Positions 22,701 to 46,566 of a DNA stretch of 64,000 nt are shown piece by piece. Every line of letters starts with the position of its first letter. Within the stretch, counting starts at the first letter, position 1. Under the pieces are notes generated by a model. It did no database searches. It was not told the DNA's origin and saw nothing but the letters and a program-made list of their open reading frames with translations. The DNA lies in the NCBI GenBank assembly GCA_039583875.1, contig CM077151.1, positions 27,604,390 to 27,668,389 on the forward strand, given 5' to 3'. This DNA is from Platanthera guangdongensis (lineage: Eukaryota; Streptophyta; Magnoliopsida; Asparagales; Orchidaceae). The position numbers and the translations under genes are program-made.

Positions 22701-25700
22701 AGGCGGGAGTTAATCCCTCCGGATCTCCCGCCTGATCTGATCAGGCGGGTTTGGATCAGGCGGGATTGGGATTAATCCCGCCTGATCAGGCGGGATTAAT
22801 CCCGCCTGGCGCCTGGCGGGATTAAAATCCTGCCAGGCTTTCGCCTAGCCCGGTGCCGGGCTCAGGCTAGCCCGGCGCCCGGGCTTTGCCCGGCCCGACC
22901 CGGGCCGGCACCGGGCCGGGCAGCCGGCCAAAATGTGGGCCCGGTAAGGGCCCCAACCCCGGCCCTGGCCCGGGCCGGGCTTTTCCCGGGCCGGGCCTAG
23001 CCGGGCTTTTTGCCCACGACTAGCTGGATACCTTGGCATCATCGCTTGGGCCATCCCTTTATTTTTGCCATGCTGACGTTTTTTTTCTAGTTTTTCATCT
23101 TCTGTTTTTAAAACTTTTATGTGAGATGTTTATGAACTTGCTAAATATAAACGTGTCTCTTTCAATCTTGTGTCTATGTCTTTTGTTGTACATTTTCATA
23201 CTATTTATAGTGATGTATGAGGCCCTTGTCCTGTTGCTTCGATCTCTCGTTATCATTGGTTTGCTTCTTTCATTGATTATTTTTTTTTAACCAAGCGGGT
23301 TTATTTGATGCATAGTAAAAGTGAAGTGTTCAATCTTTTCCAAAAATTTCATAAAATGATTTCTACTCAAGTTGGTGTCACCATTAAAATTCTTCGTAGT
23401 GATAATGATCGTGAATATATGGATACCAAATTTGAAAACTATTTGAACGAAAAAATCGTTATCTTGTAGTGACGCAATGCTTGTTATTTACGATTTCTCT
23501 TCCAAAATACTATTGGGGCAATGCCCTTCTTACTGCGGCTTGCCTCATCAATCGTATGTCGTCCCATCATTTGGACAATCACACTCCTCTTCATACTCTA
23601 GGTATCCCTCCTACTACTCTTATACCCCTGTGTTTGGATGTTTATATTTTGTTCATATTCATAACCTTATTCGAACAAAATTTTATCCTCGTGTCATTCG
23701 TTGTGTGTTCATTTGTTATTCTCTTACACATAAATGGTACAAATGTTATCATCCTCCTAGCAGGAAAATATTTGTCTCAATGGATGTTACTTTTCATGAA
23801 AGTACCTTCTATTATGAGTCCTCACTTCATGGGGAGTCTTCATACTTGGAAGTGAGTGCTCCTACTCTTCCTCTTTCTATTCCTCCTCCACACATTACCA
23901 CTCAGGGGAGAGTGCGGATATTCCCAATGATATTGCCAAAGAAAAGGAGTTGTAAGTGTACACTCGTGGAAACAAAAGATCAAACACTCAATTGCTTCCC
24001 ATAATACCAGAGCTGCCACCAGATTTGTCTACAACATCCGTGGAGTTACCTATTACCCTCCGAAAAGGTATACACTCATCCGCTCAACATCTGTTTTCTA
24101 ACTGTGTCATATTACTCTTTAACCTCTTCCTATAAAGCCTTCATCGCTTCTCTTTTTTGTGTGTTTGTTCCCGGTATATGGCAGGATGCATTTGGTCACT
24201 CAAAATGGGCAAAGACGATGATGGAGGAATTGCAGGCTCTAGAAAAGAACCATACATGGGACTTGGTCGATCTCCCTCCTGACAGGAAGACGGTTGATTG
24301 TCAATGGATTTTTACAGTAAAGCAAAACTCTAAAGGTATTGTGGAGAGATTCAAGGCACGATTGGTGGCAAAGACTACACCCAAACTCATGGTATTGACT
24401 ACCAAGAGACATTTGCTCTCGTGGCTAAAATGAATACAATAAGAGTCATATTATCATATGCCACCTGTAAAGGGTGGGACCTTCAACAACTAGATGTAAA
24501 TATTGATTTCCATCGCAGCGAGTTAGAAGAGGGAGTCTATATGTCGATGCGTCCAGGTCTTATCCTTATTGGCTCTGAAGGGAGAGCTTGGTTTGGGAGA
24601 CTTCATAAAGTCATGATTTCATTAGTGTATACCCAAAGTCATGCCGATCACACTCTATTTATCAAACAGAAAGAGATGAAAGTAGCTCTCCTGATTGTAT
24701 ATGTTGATGATATGTTTATTATTTGTGATGACATGAATGAAATTTGTTCCCCGAAACTCAAACTTGCTCGTGAATTTGAAGTGTAATACTTGGGTAAGTT
24801 AAGATATGAGATTGAGGTAGTAAGATCAAAATATGGTATTCATATTTCACAATGGAAGCATGCCCTTGATTTATTAAAACATACAAGAATGAGTGGTTGC
24901 GAGCCTGCTGATACTCCTATTGAAGTGAACCACAAACTTGGAGTTGATGATGGGGAGTTAGTGGAAGATATTTCTGGTTATCAGAAGCTGATATGTAAAC
25001 TAATCTACATATCTCATACCCATCCTGACATTTCACATGCAATAGGAGTGGTAAGCCAATATATGCATTCCCCTAAAATCGTGCACAGAATTTTGAGGTA
25101 TTTGAAGATCTTGCCTTGTAGGAGAATTCTATTCTATCTTAGTGATCACTTAAAAATTGAAATATATACTGATGCAGACTGGTTCAGATCAGTTAATGAT
25201 AGGAGATCTACTACAAGATATTGTTCTTTTGTTGGGACTTATCTGTTCACTTGGAGAAACAAGAAACAACATATAGTGGCTCGCTCTAGTGCGAAGGCTG
25301 AGTTTAGAGCCATGACTCATGGTATTGTGAGGGGATGTGACTTCGTTCCCTCTTGAATGATATTAGTTTATTGGAAACCGACCCCTTCAATTTGTATTGT
25401 GACAATAAGGCTGCAATCAATATTGCTCAGAACCCTGTCCAGCATGACCGTACCAAGCACGTTGAAGTTGACCGACACTTATTAAAGAAAATATTATGAA
25501 AGTGATTGTATATACCCCTTTCATTCACTCAGAGGGACAACTTGCAGATTCTCACCAAGGTATTGAGTGAAAAAACATTTGCGTCTATTATTATCAAGTT
25601 GGGCATGAAGAACATTACATGTCCAATTTGAAGTGGAGTGCTAGAACTAATTGAATATTCTTGTTTTATTTCTCCTCATGTATTACCCTCTATATATAGA

Positions 25701-28139
25701 GAGGGCTTTTATTATTCCAGACAATAAAATTATTTCTCACGGTTTGACAAACTAGCAAGCCCAATGCTTTGAATTTTCAAACTCTTTGTAAAATCTGTTC
25801 TCTTTGTAAGCCACTTCCTCATAATTGCCATCAAATTGTCATCAATAAATTTATGGCTCTCGCCGACATCCACTGTAACCTCGCGACCCTCTCTGTCAGC
25901 CACACCTCCACCGACGTCATCTTTCTTGATGTTTCTGACCTCATACTTCCAATATCCATTGTGAACTCATGTGATGGGATCGACGAGGCCTTTTGGGGCA
26001 CGAGTCTGGTCCTATTTTGTGGCTGATTTGTCACCTACCATATGTGACATCTCTCGATTGATGATACGAGCCCGTGGTTACGCCGGGAGCGACGTTCCAT
26101 ATTTATATGGATTTTTATTTATTTATTTGATGTATTGTTTATGGCGATCAGTCATCTATCACAAATGACCCATCTTAGCCGTCTACGATGGGTGCCCTAA
26201 GTAGGTTTAGTATATATATGAGGGTATGAGGCTAGTTTGACGGCTGTTGCATATATTGGAGAGGCTTTTGAATTTGACAATCTTGGCATGTTTGTGATTC
26301 ACCATTTTCCCCTATTTTCTCCATGTTTTCCTTGTGTTTTCTATTGTTTGCTTTCATTTTCTACCGCATCACCCTAGTTCCATCCATCTGAATCCCTGAT
26401 TTCGGATTCCTACAGCCACCAAATGATCTTCCATCCCCTTGCCTTCAATCCAGCCCGTATCCACTCAGATCTGACCTGGCTGAACCCTTTTTGGCTTCAT
26501 CCAAGGCCTGCCAAACCCTCCTGCCATAGACACGGCCGGATACTACCTCCTCCAGCTCTCGAGCCCCCAAACGCCACCTCATGACCCCTCCAAATTGTGT
26601 CCTGATCCCTACAAACACCAACCCTTCAGGCCTTCACCCTCCCATTACAGCACCAACCCCATAAATCCTCCCCAGCAATGCCTAACCCCTCCCTATTTCT
26701 GCCCGAACCACATCTCCCAAACAACACCCCTAACCCATCTCCTCCACAAAGCAACCACCGACACTCACAAAGTCACTATTAGTTCTTCTGTAAACCGCTA
26801 TCATCCCAATGATCACTGAATCTCTGCACCTTCACCCACTGCCCTCATATTTGTGAGCGTTTCCTATTTGGTTTCATTTTTTCTCTATTTTTGTATGGAT
26901 TTTGGATATTTTTATGATTGTGCATGTTTGTTTTAGTAAGTTTTTCGTTCGTGACAAGTTTTGGACCTTTATCGTTTGCGCATATTGACTTTTGGCCCTC
27001 CAACAGAGGAAAGCCAAGCTGCTTGTTAAAACTATTTGCACATTGCTCGTGTTAATTGCTTATGGTTTAGACGTTATTTATTGTTTGCAAAACATCGTCG
27101 GATCACTCTTAGCACACACACATCATCTTAGGGTTTGATAAGATTTATCGGATGCCACACCTAAGGTAGCATTGCTAGACTCCACTTTCATAGCCTACCC
27201 TACGCGCGTCATCATGGCTCTCTCCACTTCTAACTCATGTTGAGACAATGAGACATAATCTATGCATATCACCATTAGCTTGCAAGGGAGTAGTACTATA
27301 TATATTCTATTGTACGTATTATTCTATCATTAGCATAATGAGGAGAGTTTCTCATTTTATTTAGACATTTTTTTTTACATTGTTCTTATTTGTTCAGTTC
27401 ATTAACTCATAACGTGATGCCACAAGCTGGTTTTGAAGTTCTTAAGCATAATTAATGCACCATTTTTCATTTCCTAGAAATTTAATTCTTTCGTATGTTA
27501 TTAGGGGATCCATTATACGACTTGATTCCAATATACTTGGATGTTTTCCGCGGAGAAACCTGCCTTCTGAATAAGCTTCTGAAAAGTTACAAGCTTCCTC
27601 TCATTACGATTACTACGAATGATGCGCCCTCCGACAAACTGGCAGAAAATTATATGTGCAAGAGTCTTTCTTATCGGGCCACGTAAGCTATACCGCGGAG
27701 CTTTGAAATGTTATTATTATTAGGAATAATTACCGAGACTTCCCCTGGAAGTTAGCTCAATTACAGGTTGCACCCCTCTTACTTTTGAAATTACAAAAAC
27801 CTTCTTTTGTGCATGGATGTTATGAAATGTACTCTTATAGATGAGGTTTTGGTAATTTCAAAGTAAGAGAGATGCAACCTCTAACTTAGCAAATTTAGAG
27901 GGGAGGTCCCGCTAAAAGACCCTTATTATTATAACAATATGCCATGTTTATGAATGATGGATATTTTTTGATGATTTTGTGCTTCTTCGCCTTGTTTTTC
28001 CTCCAGGTGCTATTGCATTTTACACGAGGACAATGTTCTTGGCGCCATTTTCAGTTTGTGGAAGGAACTGAGAGCGGCAAAATCCTGGGAAGAAGTGGAA
28101 GAGGCTGTGTGGGGAGAGTTGAATAGCTACCAACACTAA
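9807..28139 (+). CDS. JMJ21: JMJ21-like gene (F-box/JmjC protein), C-terminal kinase-like exons
   Basis: Seven exons spliced by GT-AG introns: 9807-9887, 9969-10276, 10428-10711, 19172-19256, 19334-19601, 27505-27682 and 28007-28139 (stop TAA). They encode the C-terminal part of the plant family typified by Arabidopsis At1g78280: F-box, JmjC dioxygenase domain, then an aminoglycoside-phosphotransferase-like domain. Visible marks are IKIFVEGGL, PWDG, FLGEQLRNLH, the catalytic-type WIHSDIMDDNIHM (H-x-D-x4-N), the metal-binding-type LDFSNLSVGDP, and the C-terminal SWEEVEEAVW. Every junction except those bounding the third exon keeps phase. The third exon carries an apparent frameshift. F-box and JmjC exons are not seen and would lie left of 9807 or outside the window. 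Function of the kinase-like domain is inferred from fold only. Confidence 0.8.
10712..11525 (+). other. Start of the 8.46-kb JMJ21-like intron
   Basis: Begins with donor GTATGT at 10712; its acceptor is at 19170-19171. This first 0.8 kb is AT-rich with no gene or clear repeat. The rest of the intron holds the SINE/Tat insertion (11526-17649) and a C-rich block. Confidence 0.7.
11526..11757 (-). mobile_element. tRNA-derived SINE-like unit, left half of a head-to-head pair
   Basis: On the minus strand it starts with a tRNA-like A-box region (CTCAGTTGGTGATGAGAG), then an anticodon-arm-like stem CCTCTT/AAGAGG, then a B-box-like GTTCAATTCC. The 3' body contains a ~25-bp direct duplication (CTTGGTGGTGATGCCAGGG twice). 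Its last five bases, GTGAG (11753-11757), are the target duplication of the adjoining Tat element. Confidence 0.65.
11758..12571 (+). repeat. Tat element 5' LTR
   Basis: 814 bp. The promoter TATA box CTATAAATAG is near 12305. A GC-rich array of about four ~50-bp units (11920-12110) lies upstream of the TATA box. Confidence 0.88.
12628..14033 (+). pseudogene. Tat gag, broken by stops
   Basis: Starts MTGGQGGSDDLGELP. The gag domain includes FREPDMAYYTGKDD, the FKCRLFAITLKEKA core and EESLARYVDRFQEEILEV. A C-x2-H-x4-H-x4-C type zinc motif (YCDFHQVEGHATATC) lies near 13853. Compared with the intact copy at 56584, TAG at 13079 and TGA at 13183 interrupt it, plus small compensating indels near 13920. 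Confidence 0.8.
14036..14560 (+). pseudogene. Tat aspartic protease segment
   Basis: In the -1 frame relative to gag. Reads ITFSAKDLPDHEDP, then the catalytic region ILVDNGSSVNVVF (D-N-G in place of the usual D-T/S-G) and NAIFGRPLI. A short remnant (WLARAEEMERIMENL) follows before a stop near 14715; no reverse transcriptase is present. Confidence 0.75.
14870..15780 (+). repeat. Tandem array 1, 75-77-bp unit, about 11 copies
   Basis: Units begin CCCGAGAGGATCTCCTCAGCC and contain CCAGGCTCCCACTAGCTGG. The first ten are very regular; the last ones shorten and drift. The open frames across the array are periodic and not genes. Arrays in the 3' untranslated region are a known trait of Tat-clade elements. 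Confidence 0.92.
15930..16510 (+). repeat. Tandem array 2, 77-79-bp unit, about 8 copies
   Basis: Units read CCAGGCTCCCATAGCTGG, then GACAGGTTGACCCCTCCGG and GTGAAGTGTTTTTTACCCGG. The core is clearly related to array 1, but the rest of the unit is different. Confidence 0.9.
16591..17404 (+). repeat. Tat element 3' LTR
   Basis: 814 bp, same length as the 5' LTR and closely matching it outside the GC-rich array. It is followed directly by the GTGAG duplication. The similarity points to a fairly recent insertion. Confidence 0.88.
17405..17649 (+). mobile_element. tRNA-derived SINE-like unit, right half of the head-to-head pair
   Basis: Plus-strand counterpart of 11526-11757: A-box-like CAGTTGGTGATGAGAG, B-box-like GTTCGATCC near 17479, and a body with the duplicated CTTGGTGGTGAT segment, ending CTGCATCAA. 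Its sequence mirrors the left unit to the outer end, where both finish in TTGATGCAG in inverted orientation. Confidence 0.65.
17650..19171 (+). other. C/T-rich block and intron end
   Basis: 17690-17760 has a promoter-like CTATAAATAGGG, followed by about 0.9 kb (17800-18720) of C-rich, Pro/Ser-coding-like sequence with no conserved domain. It looks like the leader of an unidentified LTR element. From 18800 it is ordinary AT-rich intron down to the acceptor TTTTTCAG at 19171. Confidence 0.5.
19172..19601 (+). CDS. JMJ21: JMJ21-like exons D and E (catalytic-loop exons)
   Basis: Exon D (19172-19256) completes the TGG codon begun 8.46 kb upstream and encodes GDPIPEFLIDKVEKYLPND. Exon E (19334-19601) carries WIHSDIMDDNIHM and HLLDFSNLSV, with a low-complexity Asp/Gly/Asn-rich insert between. 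The two exons are separated by a 77-bp intron. Splice phases match exactly across the long introns on both sides, which supports one continuous transcript. Confidence 0.85.
19602..20320 (+). other. Start of the 7.9-kb JMJ21-like intron
   Basis: Donor GTTTGT at 19602. Contains a purine-rich low-complexity stretch at 19920-20100 (repeated AAAATAAAGTAAAA). No gene is seen. Confidence 0.65.
20321..20429 (+). repeat. Copia 5' LTR (109 bp)
   Basis: Starts TGTTAGAACTAATTG, has a TATATATATAGAGG promoter core, and ends GTTTGACA. Confidence 0.88.
20430..20441 (+). promoter_or_regulatory. Copia primer-binding site
   Basis: TGGTATCAGAGC, exact match to the plant initiator-tRNA-Met complement, directly after the LTR. 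Confidence 0.9.
20740..21860 (+). pseudogene. Copia gag remnant
   Basis: Gag-polypeptide features include YYLKFTQLYQEYDHF, FLHSLHRDFDQI and QQKYDRRQS. A CCHC zinc knuckle (CDYCGRSRHTRDTC) lies near 21738-21780. Stops at 21181 and 21630 break the frame. Confidence 0.75.
22081..25356 (+). pseudogene. Copia protease-integrase-RT-RNase H remnant
   Basis: The protease motif WIIDSGVTNHMI is at 22095. The pre-integrase and integrase N-terminus resume after the hAT insertion as HRLGHP and CELAKYKRVSF, with an RSDN-like catalytic segment near 23400. Reverse transcriptase spans about 24180-24800 (FTVKQNSKG, FKARLVA, LLIVYVDDM), with a stop at 24784. The RNase H-like end has IYTDADW and VARSSAKAEFRAM. 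Multiple stops and frame changes mean it is inactive. Confidence 0.85.
22476..23022. mobile_element. GC-rich non-autonomous hAT element
   Basis: Ends are inverted repeats TAGTTCGTG...AAAAAGCCCG and TAGTCGTGGGCAAAAAGCCCG. The flanking octamers ACTGGATA and GCTGGATA match at seven of eight positions. Subterminal regions are runs of CCGGGCC words. The centre (22610-22830) is a cluster of short palindromes built on GGCGGGATTAATCCCGCC and CCTGATCAGG. No transposase is encoded. Confidence 0.82.
25639..25749 (+). repeat. Copia 3' LTR (111 bp)
   Basis: Matches the 5' LTR with few changes; its first bases are TGCTAGAAC. It is preceded by a purine-rich GAAGTGGAG that would serve as the polypurine tract. 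Confidence 0.88.
25750..27504 (+). other. Remainder of the 7.9-kb intron
   Basis: No gene recognised. 26380-26830 is C-rich, similar in character to 17800-18720. The rest is AT-rich and ends at the acceptor TTATTAG at 27504. Confidence 0.55.
27505..28139 (+). CDS. JMJ21: JMJ21-like exons F and G (C-terminus)
   Basis: Exon F (27505-27682) completes the Gly codon of the GDP motif and reads DPLYDLIPIYLDVFRG, a strongly conserved block of the family. Exon G (28007-28139) reads CYCILHEDNVLGAIFSLW and ends ELNSYQH followed by TAA. The intron between them is 324 bp. Confidence 0.88.
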
Positions 28140-28213
28140 CATGGAAGAAAAGAAACATTTCAACTAATTTGTGCATATATTTCTGGACCTTTCCATTCTT
28201 TCTGTAACCTTAA

Positions 28214-28317
28214 GGCTTTGTTTGGGGGGGGGGGGGACTTATTTTCACCGCATGAACCGGACCTTATGTGCTCGTAACTGCTTGACCGGCGAAAATAAGT
28301 CCCCCCCAAACAGAGCC
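28214..28317. mobile_element. Tourist-like (PIF/Harbinger) MITE
   Basis: 104 bp with terminal inverted repeats GGCTTTGTTTGGGGGG and GGCTCTGTTTGGGGGGG continuing into ACTTATTTTC. A 3-bp TAA flanks it on both sides (28211-28213, 28318-28320). It lies 75 bp past the stop codon of the JMJ21-like gene, so it may be in the 3' UTR. Confidence 0.8.
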
Positions 28318-28526
28318 TAAGATTGCGCAGATTTTGTACGATGAGATGCATTACACTGATCATACAACTGCTGATAGTTGCTGGGGAGCTGTTTTAAGTG
28401 CAGCTATCCAGCGGTTGTGCATAAACAGGATCTTTTGAGGGCCTTCTCTTGTTAAACAACTTGAAATAGTATGAGCAGCAGTTGTTTTCTGCAACTACAG
28501 AAGACTTTCAATCTCTAGTATTTCGA

Positions 28527-28990
28527 GAGGGAGCTATTTCATGCATGCTGCCCTGTGCACTAAATGCAGTTTTGCACTACAGCCTTTAGCTACGTGCCAT
28601 CATTTTCAATTTTCATGATGTTTTATATATACTATTTAAAAAGGGAGTTATTTTGTGTGCACTAAATTACAATTTTGCCCTTCGGCCATGTGCCATCATT
28701 TTGATGATGTTTTATTTATACTGATTTAAAAAGGGAGTTATTTCATGTATATTGTGTGCACTAAATTTTTGTTTTGCTCTTCAGCCTTCAGTTAAGTGCC
28801 ATCATTTTCATGATGTTTATCCATACTATTTAAGAAGCGGGTTATTTCATGTAAGCTATGTGCACTAAATTGCAGTTTTGCCATCCAGCCGTCAGCTATG
28901 TGCGACATTTTCATGATGTTTTTTTATCTATACTATTTAAAAGAGAGTTATTTCATGTCTTGTGCACTAAATTGCAGTTTTGCCCTCCAG
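28527..28990. repeat. Degenerate ~105-bp tandem repeat, about 5 copies
   Basis: Successive units share GGGAGTTATTTCATGT, TGTGCACTAAATTGCAG and CATCATTTTCATGATG, with spacings of about 113, 91, 105 and 106 bp. No coding content. Confidence 0.8.
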
Positions 28991-29053
28991 CATGTTCTAG
29001 ACCTTTCCCAATGTTGTCTTGCCAAAGCCTTGATTTATTACTAATGCTAAAAA

Positions 29054-29616
29054 GACTGATATTAGCACTGCAGTTTTGGCTATTAGCACTTTTGGCTATC
29101 TGCAATCATTATTTTTTTAAATTGGCTATCAACAAGCACGATAGCTATCCACACTCAAAAATTGAAAAAAAAGGAGCATAACACCATCGCCTGGAGGAGG
29201 AATGGATGCTTGAAAATCGCGGAATAGAGGAGCACCACCGCCAAGAGGAAGAGAAATCGCCGGATATGGAAAAGATAGTCTCCAGATAATGGAGGAGAAT
29301 GCGCCGAAATAATGACGTCACTCGGGAAATGAAGGAGCACTTGCCGGATTTTGTGCCCTTCAGGCTGGACGGAAAGAGAGGAGGAAGGGTAGCCGGAGGA
29401 ATCACGGTTTGGAGGGGAGACGGACGCACGAAAGATGCGAGTGTGAATAAGCAATAATTTTTGTGTAGTGCTTGTGTGAATAAGCAATAATTTTTGTGTA
29501 GTGCTTGTGTGAATAATTTTTGTGTGAATAAGCAATAATTTTTGGAATTCTAAAAGTCTAAAAAAACTCAAATTTTGAGTGTGAATAGTCAAAAGTGCGG
29601 TGCTAATATCAACGCC
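29054..29616. mobile_element. hAT-like non-autonomous element
   Basis: Ends are ~30-bp inverted repeats (GATATTAGCAC, GCA, TTTTGGCTATT against TTGATATTAGCACCGCAC). CTAAAAA flanks both sides (29047-29053, 29617-29623), giving seven of eight for a hAT-type octamer. Three copies of a ~34-bp GTGTGAATAAGCAATAATTT repeat lie at 29438-29545. Confidence 0.65.
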
Positions 29617-29623
29617 CTAAAAA

Positions 29624-31805
29624 AATCTGGTTATTGGTGCAATCATTCTAAAAAAATGTCAGTGAAGGTTAAAGACTTCTATATCCTCAACTCTTTTTGC
29701 CTTCTCCACCTTTCTTTGTAAGAATGGACATTGCTACCACATTTTATGAGTTTGTCAGCTCGACTCAAACTTGAGTTTAAGTTCATGGTTGTTTAGGTGA
29801 GCTAAGGTTTGGATCGTGTACTAAAGCTCAAATGAATTTGATTGCACCTCTAGTGATACAATGAAAATAAGCTTCTAAAAGAGAAATATGCAAAACATAC
29901 ATTTGGAACGAGGCAAAAAGCATAGAACGACTTATATTGTAGCATCCTAAATGCGATGAGGGTAGTTAGTGCTTCTGAAGGTGTAGTTCAGCTAAAATAG
30001 CTCATAGCAAGCTTTTAGGATGATAGATGGTTCATAAATGAATTGAATTGCATATCAAAATTGGAGGAAAAGTTTACGAGTTTAACTGTTTAAGTGACAT
30101 TTTGATCCCTAAAAACCAAAGGAGTGGAGTTCCATTGTTAAACACCTTACTATAGAAGTTTGGCCCACCAAGCTCAATAAAATATCTTCATGTGACAAGG
30201 TTTGATTTTGATTAATAGTAGCTACTTCTTTAATTCATAGTCTAGTTTCCCGTGGATACCTTAAGAAGAATTCTAAGTATTTTTATAGATGCATTTGTTG
30301 AGTATAGGAGCTACTTCTTAAATTCATAATCTAGTTCCCCCATGCTTTGATTTCAATATTGTCTGCCTATTTTGTGCTTCCATATATTATTATTAACTAG
30401 ACCCAACTCTCTTGGTTATGCCGCAGCCAGACCTCCTATAATGAGCGTACTTCAGTAGTAATTTATATTCACCTTTCTCCCAATCCCTTTCACCTTTTTC
30501 TAAGCAATGATGTTTTGCCTATAATAGGTAGATATGGTTATGAGAAATAGTTGACTCATTAAGCATGCGTTTTGTTACTGCGCTCGATGCATCCCGTGTG
30601 ACCGTCAAGTTTGGAACGATTTTTACGTTGCCCCCAGCATGAGTATTTATAGGCGTAACCCTAAATCTCCGACGATTTTTTACGTTGCCCCTAGCAATCA
30701 TGAGTACGGTGATTACTAAATGTTGTTCGTTTGGTGAAGTCTTTGCTCCAATGAGTTTGGACAAACACCACTGTCATGAATATGTGCTTGGCATAGCAAC
30801 AATTATGATTGCCACAAAAAAAAGTTAATTTTAAACATAAAAATTAAAAAAATTCATTCGATAAGGTATTCATGATCGTCATTTCGTTATCACCACGTTC
30901 ACGACCTTCACCGTGGTGCCAAATGGATCCTAAATCTGGGCTCTCTAAGGGTCTGTCTAAGAGGGCGGCGACATTCTGGTGAGCTAGCTAACGCAACCAG
31001 CGATGCCCACTAATGACTCCTAGCTGGGTTTAGAGACGGACTTTTTTCTCTTTTCGCAGGGGCGGCGAGTGAAAACGCCAAAGAAAGATGGAAAAACAAA
31101 TGCCAATTGAATTGGTGCGCAAACGCTGCCCCAAAAGGATAAATTTTTACGTACAAGACTCACAAATGTAAACCATGCGGCTGAAATCCTGTCAATCAGA
31201 TTTGTTATCCGATTGTCAACAAAAAGCGATGCCCGATAGAATTTCCAGTCAGATTTTAACAAAGCCCGATGTCTTGCCAGATATGATTTTTAAAATATTT
31301 TTTATGCATAAGTAAATTTTAAAATATTTATAAAATATTCTAATTAATATTTTATAATTATTTAAAAAAACAATAATTATCTTTGTCTAAAAATTCATTT
31401 AAAAAATTTTACCGCACGATCTCTATTTACAAGTCATCTTTCTCAAAATTTCACATGACCATAAATGACACTTTCAACATCGAATATTTAAAATTGGCAT
31501 TATATACCCCACAATTACCTATTTTTGGCGATTTACGCTCCCAGACCAAAATTTCAAAGATATTTAGATTTGAATAGCCCCAAAAATGCTCATCCAAAGA
31601 TATTTAGCTTATAACAACACTAATAATCTTGGTGCAAAATACTAAAATAAGTACTTTTAGTACTATCCAGACCTAAATACCTTTGAAAATTTGACCGGGT
31701 GCAAAGTGTTAAATAGGTGATTGAAATGCAAAATGTCAATTTAAAGATTGGAGGCATAAAATGCCAATAACCCATATTTCCAGTATGCAAAGTGCCAAAA
31801 AAACC
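29624..31805. other. Intergenic region between JMJ21-like gene and RPS6
   Basis: AT-rich, no exon seen. A segment near 30870-30930 (ACGTTCACGACCTTCACCGTGGTG) resembles one end of the MITE at 47899-48089 and may be a relic of that family. Confidence 0.5.
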
Positions 31806-31814
31806 CCACCCTAA

Positions 31815-32084
31815 AGGGCAATTTGCAAAATGCACCCTGAAAATATAGGATTTTGGCAAAATGCACCCTGAAAGTTTAAAAATGGCAAAATGCACCCCCC
31901 TAAAATAGGGTTTTTTGGCAATGTGCACCCTAAAGTGTGCATTTTGGCCATTTCATTTTTTGCCTAGTGAGGGTGCATATTGCCAAGAAAACCCACTTTG
32001 GGGGGTGCATTTTGCCAATTTTAAACTTTTGAGATGCATTTTGTCAAAAGTCTATATTTCAAGAGTGCATTTTGCCAATTGCCC
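31815..32084. mobile_element. Mutator-like MITE in the RPS6 upstream region
   Basis: 270 bp with long inverted repeats of about 125 bp starting GGGCAATTTGCAAAATGCACC and GGGCAATTGGCAAAATGCAC. A perfect 9-bp duplication, CACCCTAAA, flanks it at 31806-31814 and 32085-32093. Nine bases is the hallmark of Mutator-type insertion. It ends about 155 bp before the likely RPS6 TATA box. Confidence 0.88.
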
Positions 32085-32240
32085 CACCCTAAATTATAGA
32101 TACAAAAAAAGACCCTAAATTGTAGCAATGAGGCGGCTCACCAATTTGGCGCCAGATCAGTCGGTTCAGACGTTCCAATCTATCCTACGGCTGGCCACGG
32201 GCCACCTCTCTTATCTATTTGTTTATTTCATTACAATTCA

Positions 32241-32301
32241 ATATAAAAGGTAAAGGCAAAGCTGATAAATAGCATAAATTTTGTCACAAGGAAAACCCTA
32301 G
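32241..32301 (+). promoter_or_regulatory. RPS6 core promoter with TATA and telo-box
   Basis: ATATAAAAGG at 32241-32250 is a good TATA box, and AAACCCTAG at 32293-32301 is a telo-box, an element typical of plant ribosomal-protein gene 5' regions. The start codon is at 32372. A C/T-rich leader (CCTTTCCCCTCTCTTC) lies between. Confidence 0.7.
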
Positions 32302-32371
32302 CAGGCGTGGCAACCTTTCCCCTCTCTTCGCCGTCGCAGCGCCTCCGCCGTGCTTGAATTCGCTAACCAAG

Positions 32372-46566
<14,195 letters not shown>

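Larger units (their letters stand above)
20321..25749 (+). mobile_element. Full-length decayed Ty1-copia retrotransposon
   Basis: Short LTRs (20321-20429 and 25639-25749, TG...CA) match closely. The 5' LTR is followed by TGGTATCAGAGC, the initiator-tRNA-Met primer site. Flanking pentamers AATTA and AACTA agree at four of five positions. Inside are gag, protease, integrase, reverse transcriptase and RNase H in the Copia order, all with stops and frameshifts. A 547-bp hAT element splits the integrase. The element lies in the sense direction in the JMJ21-like intron 19602-27504. Confidence 0.9.
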
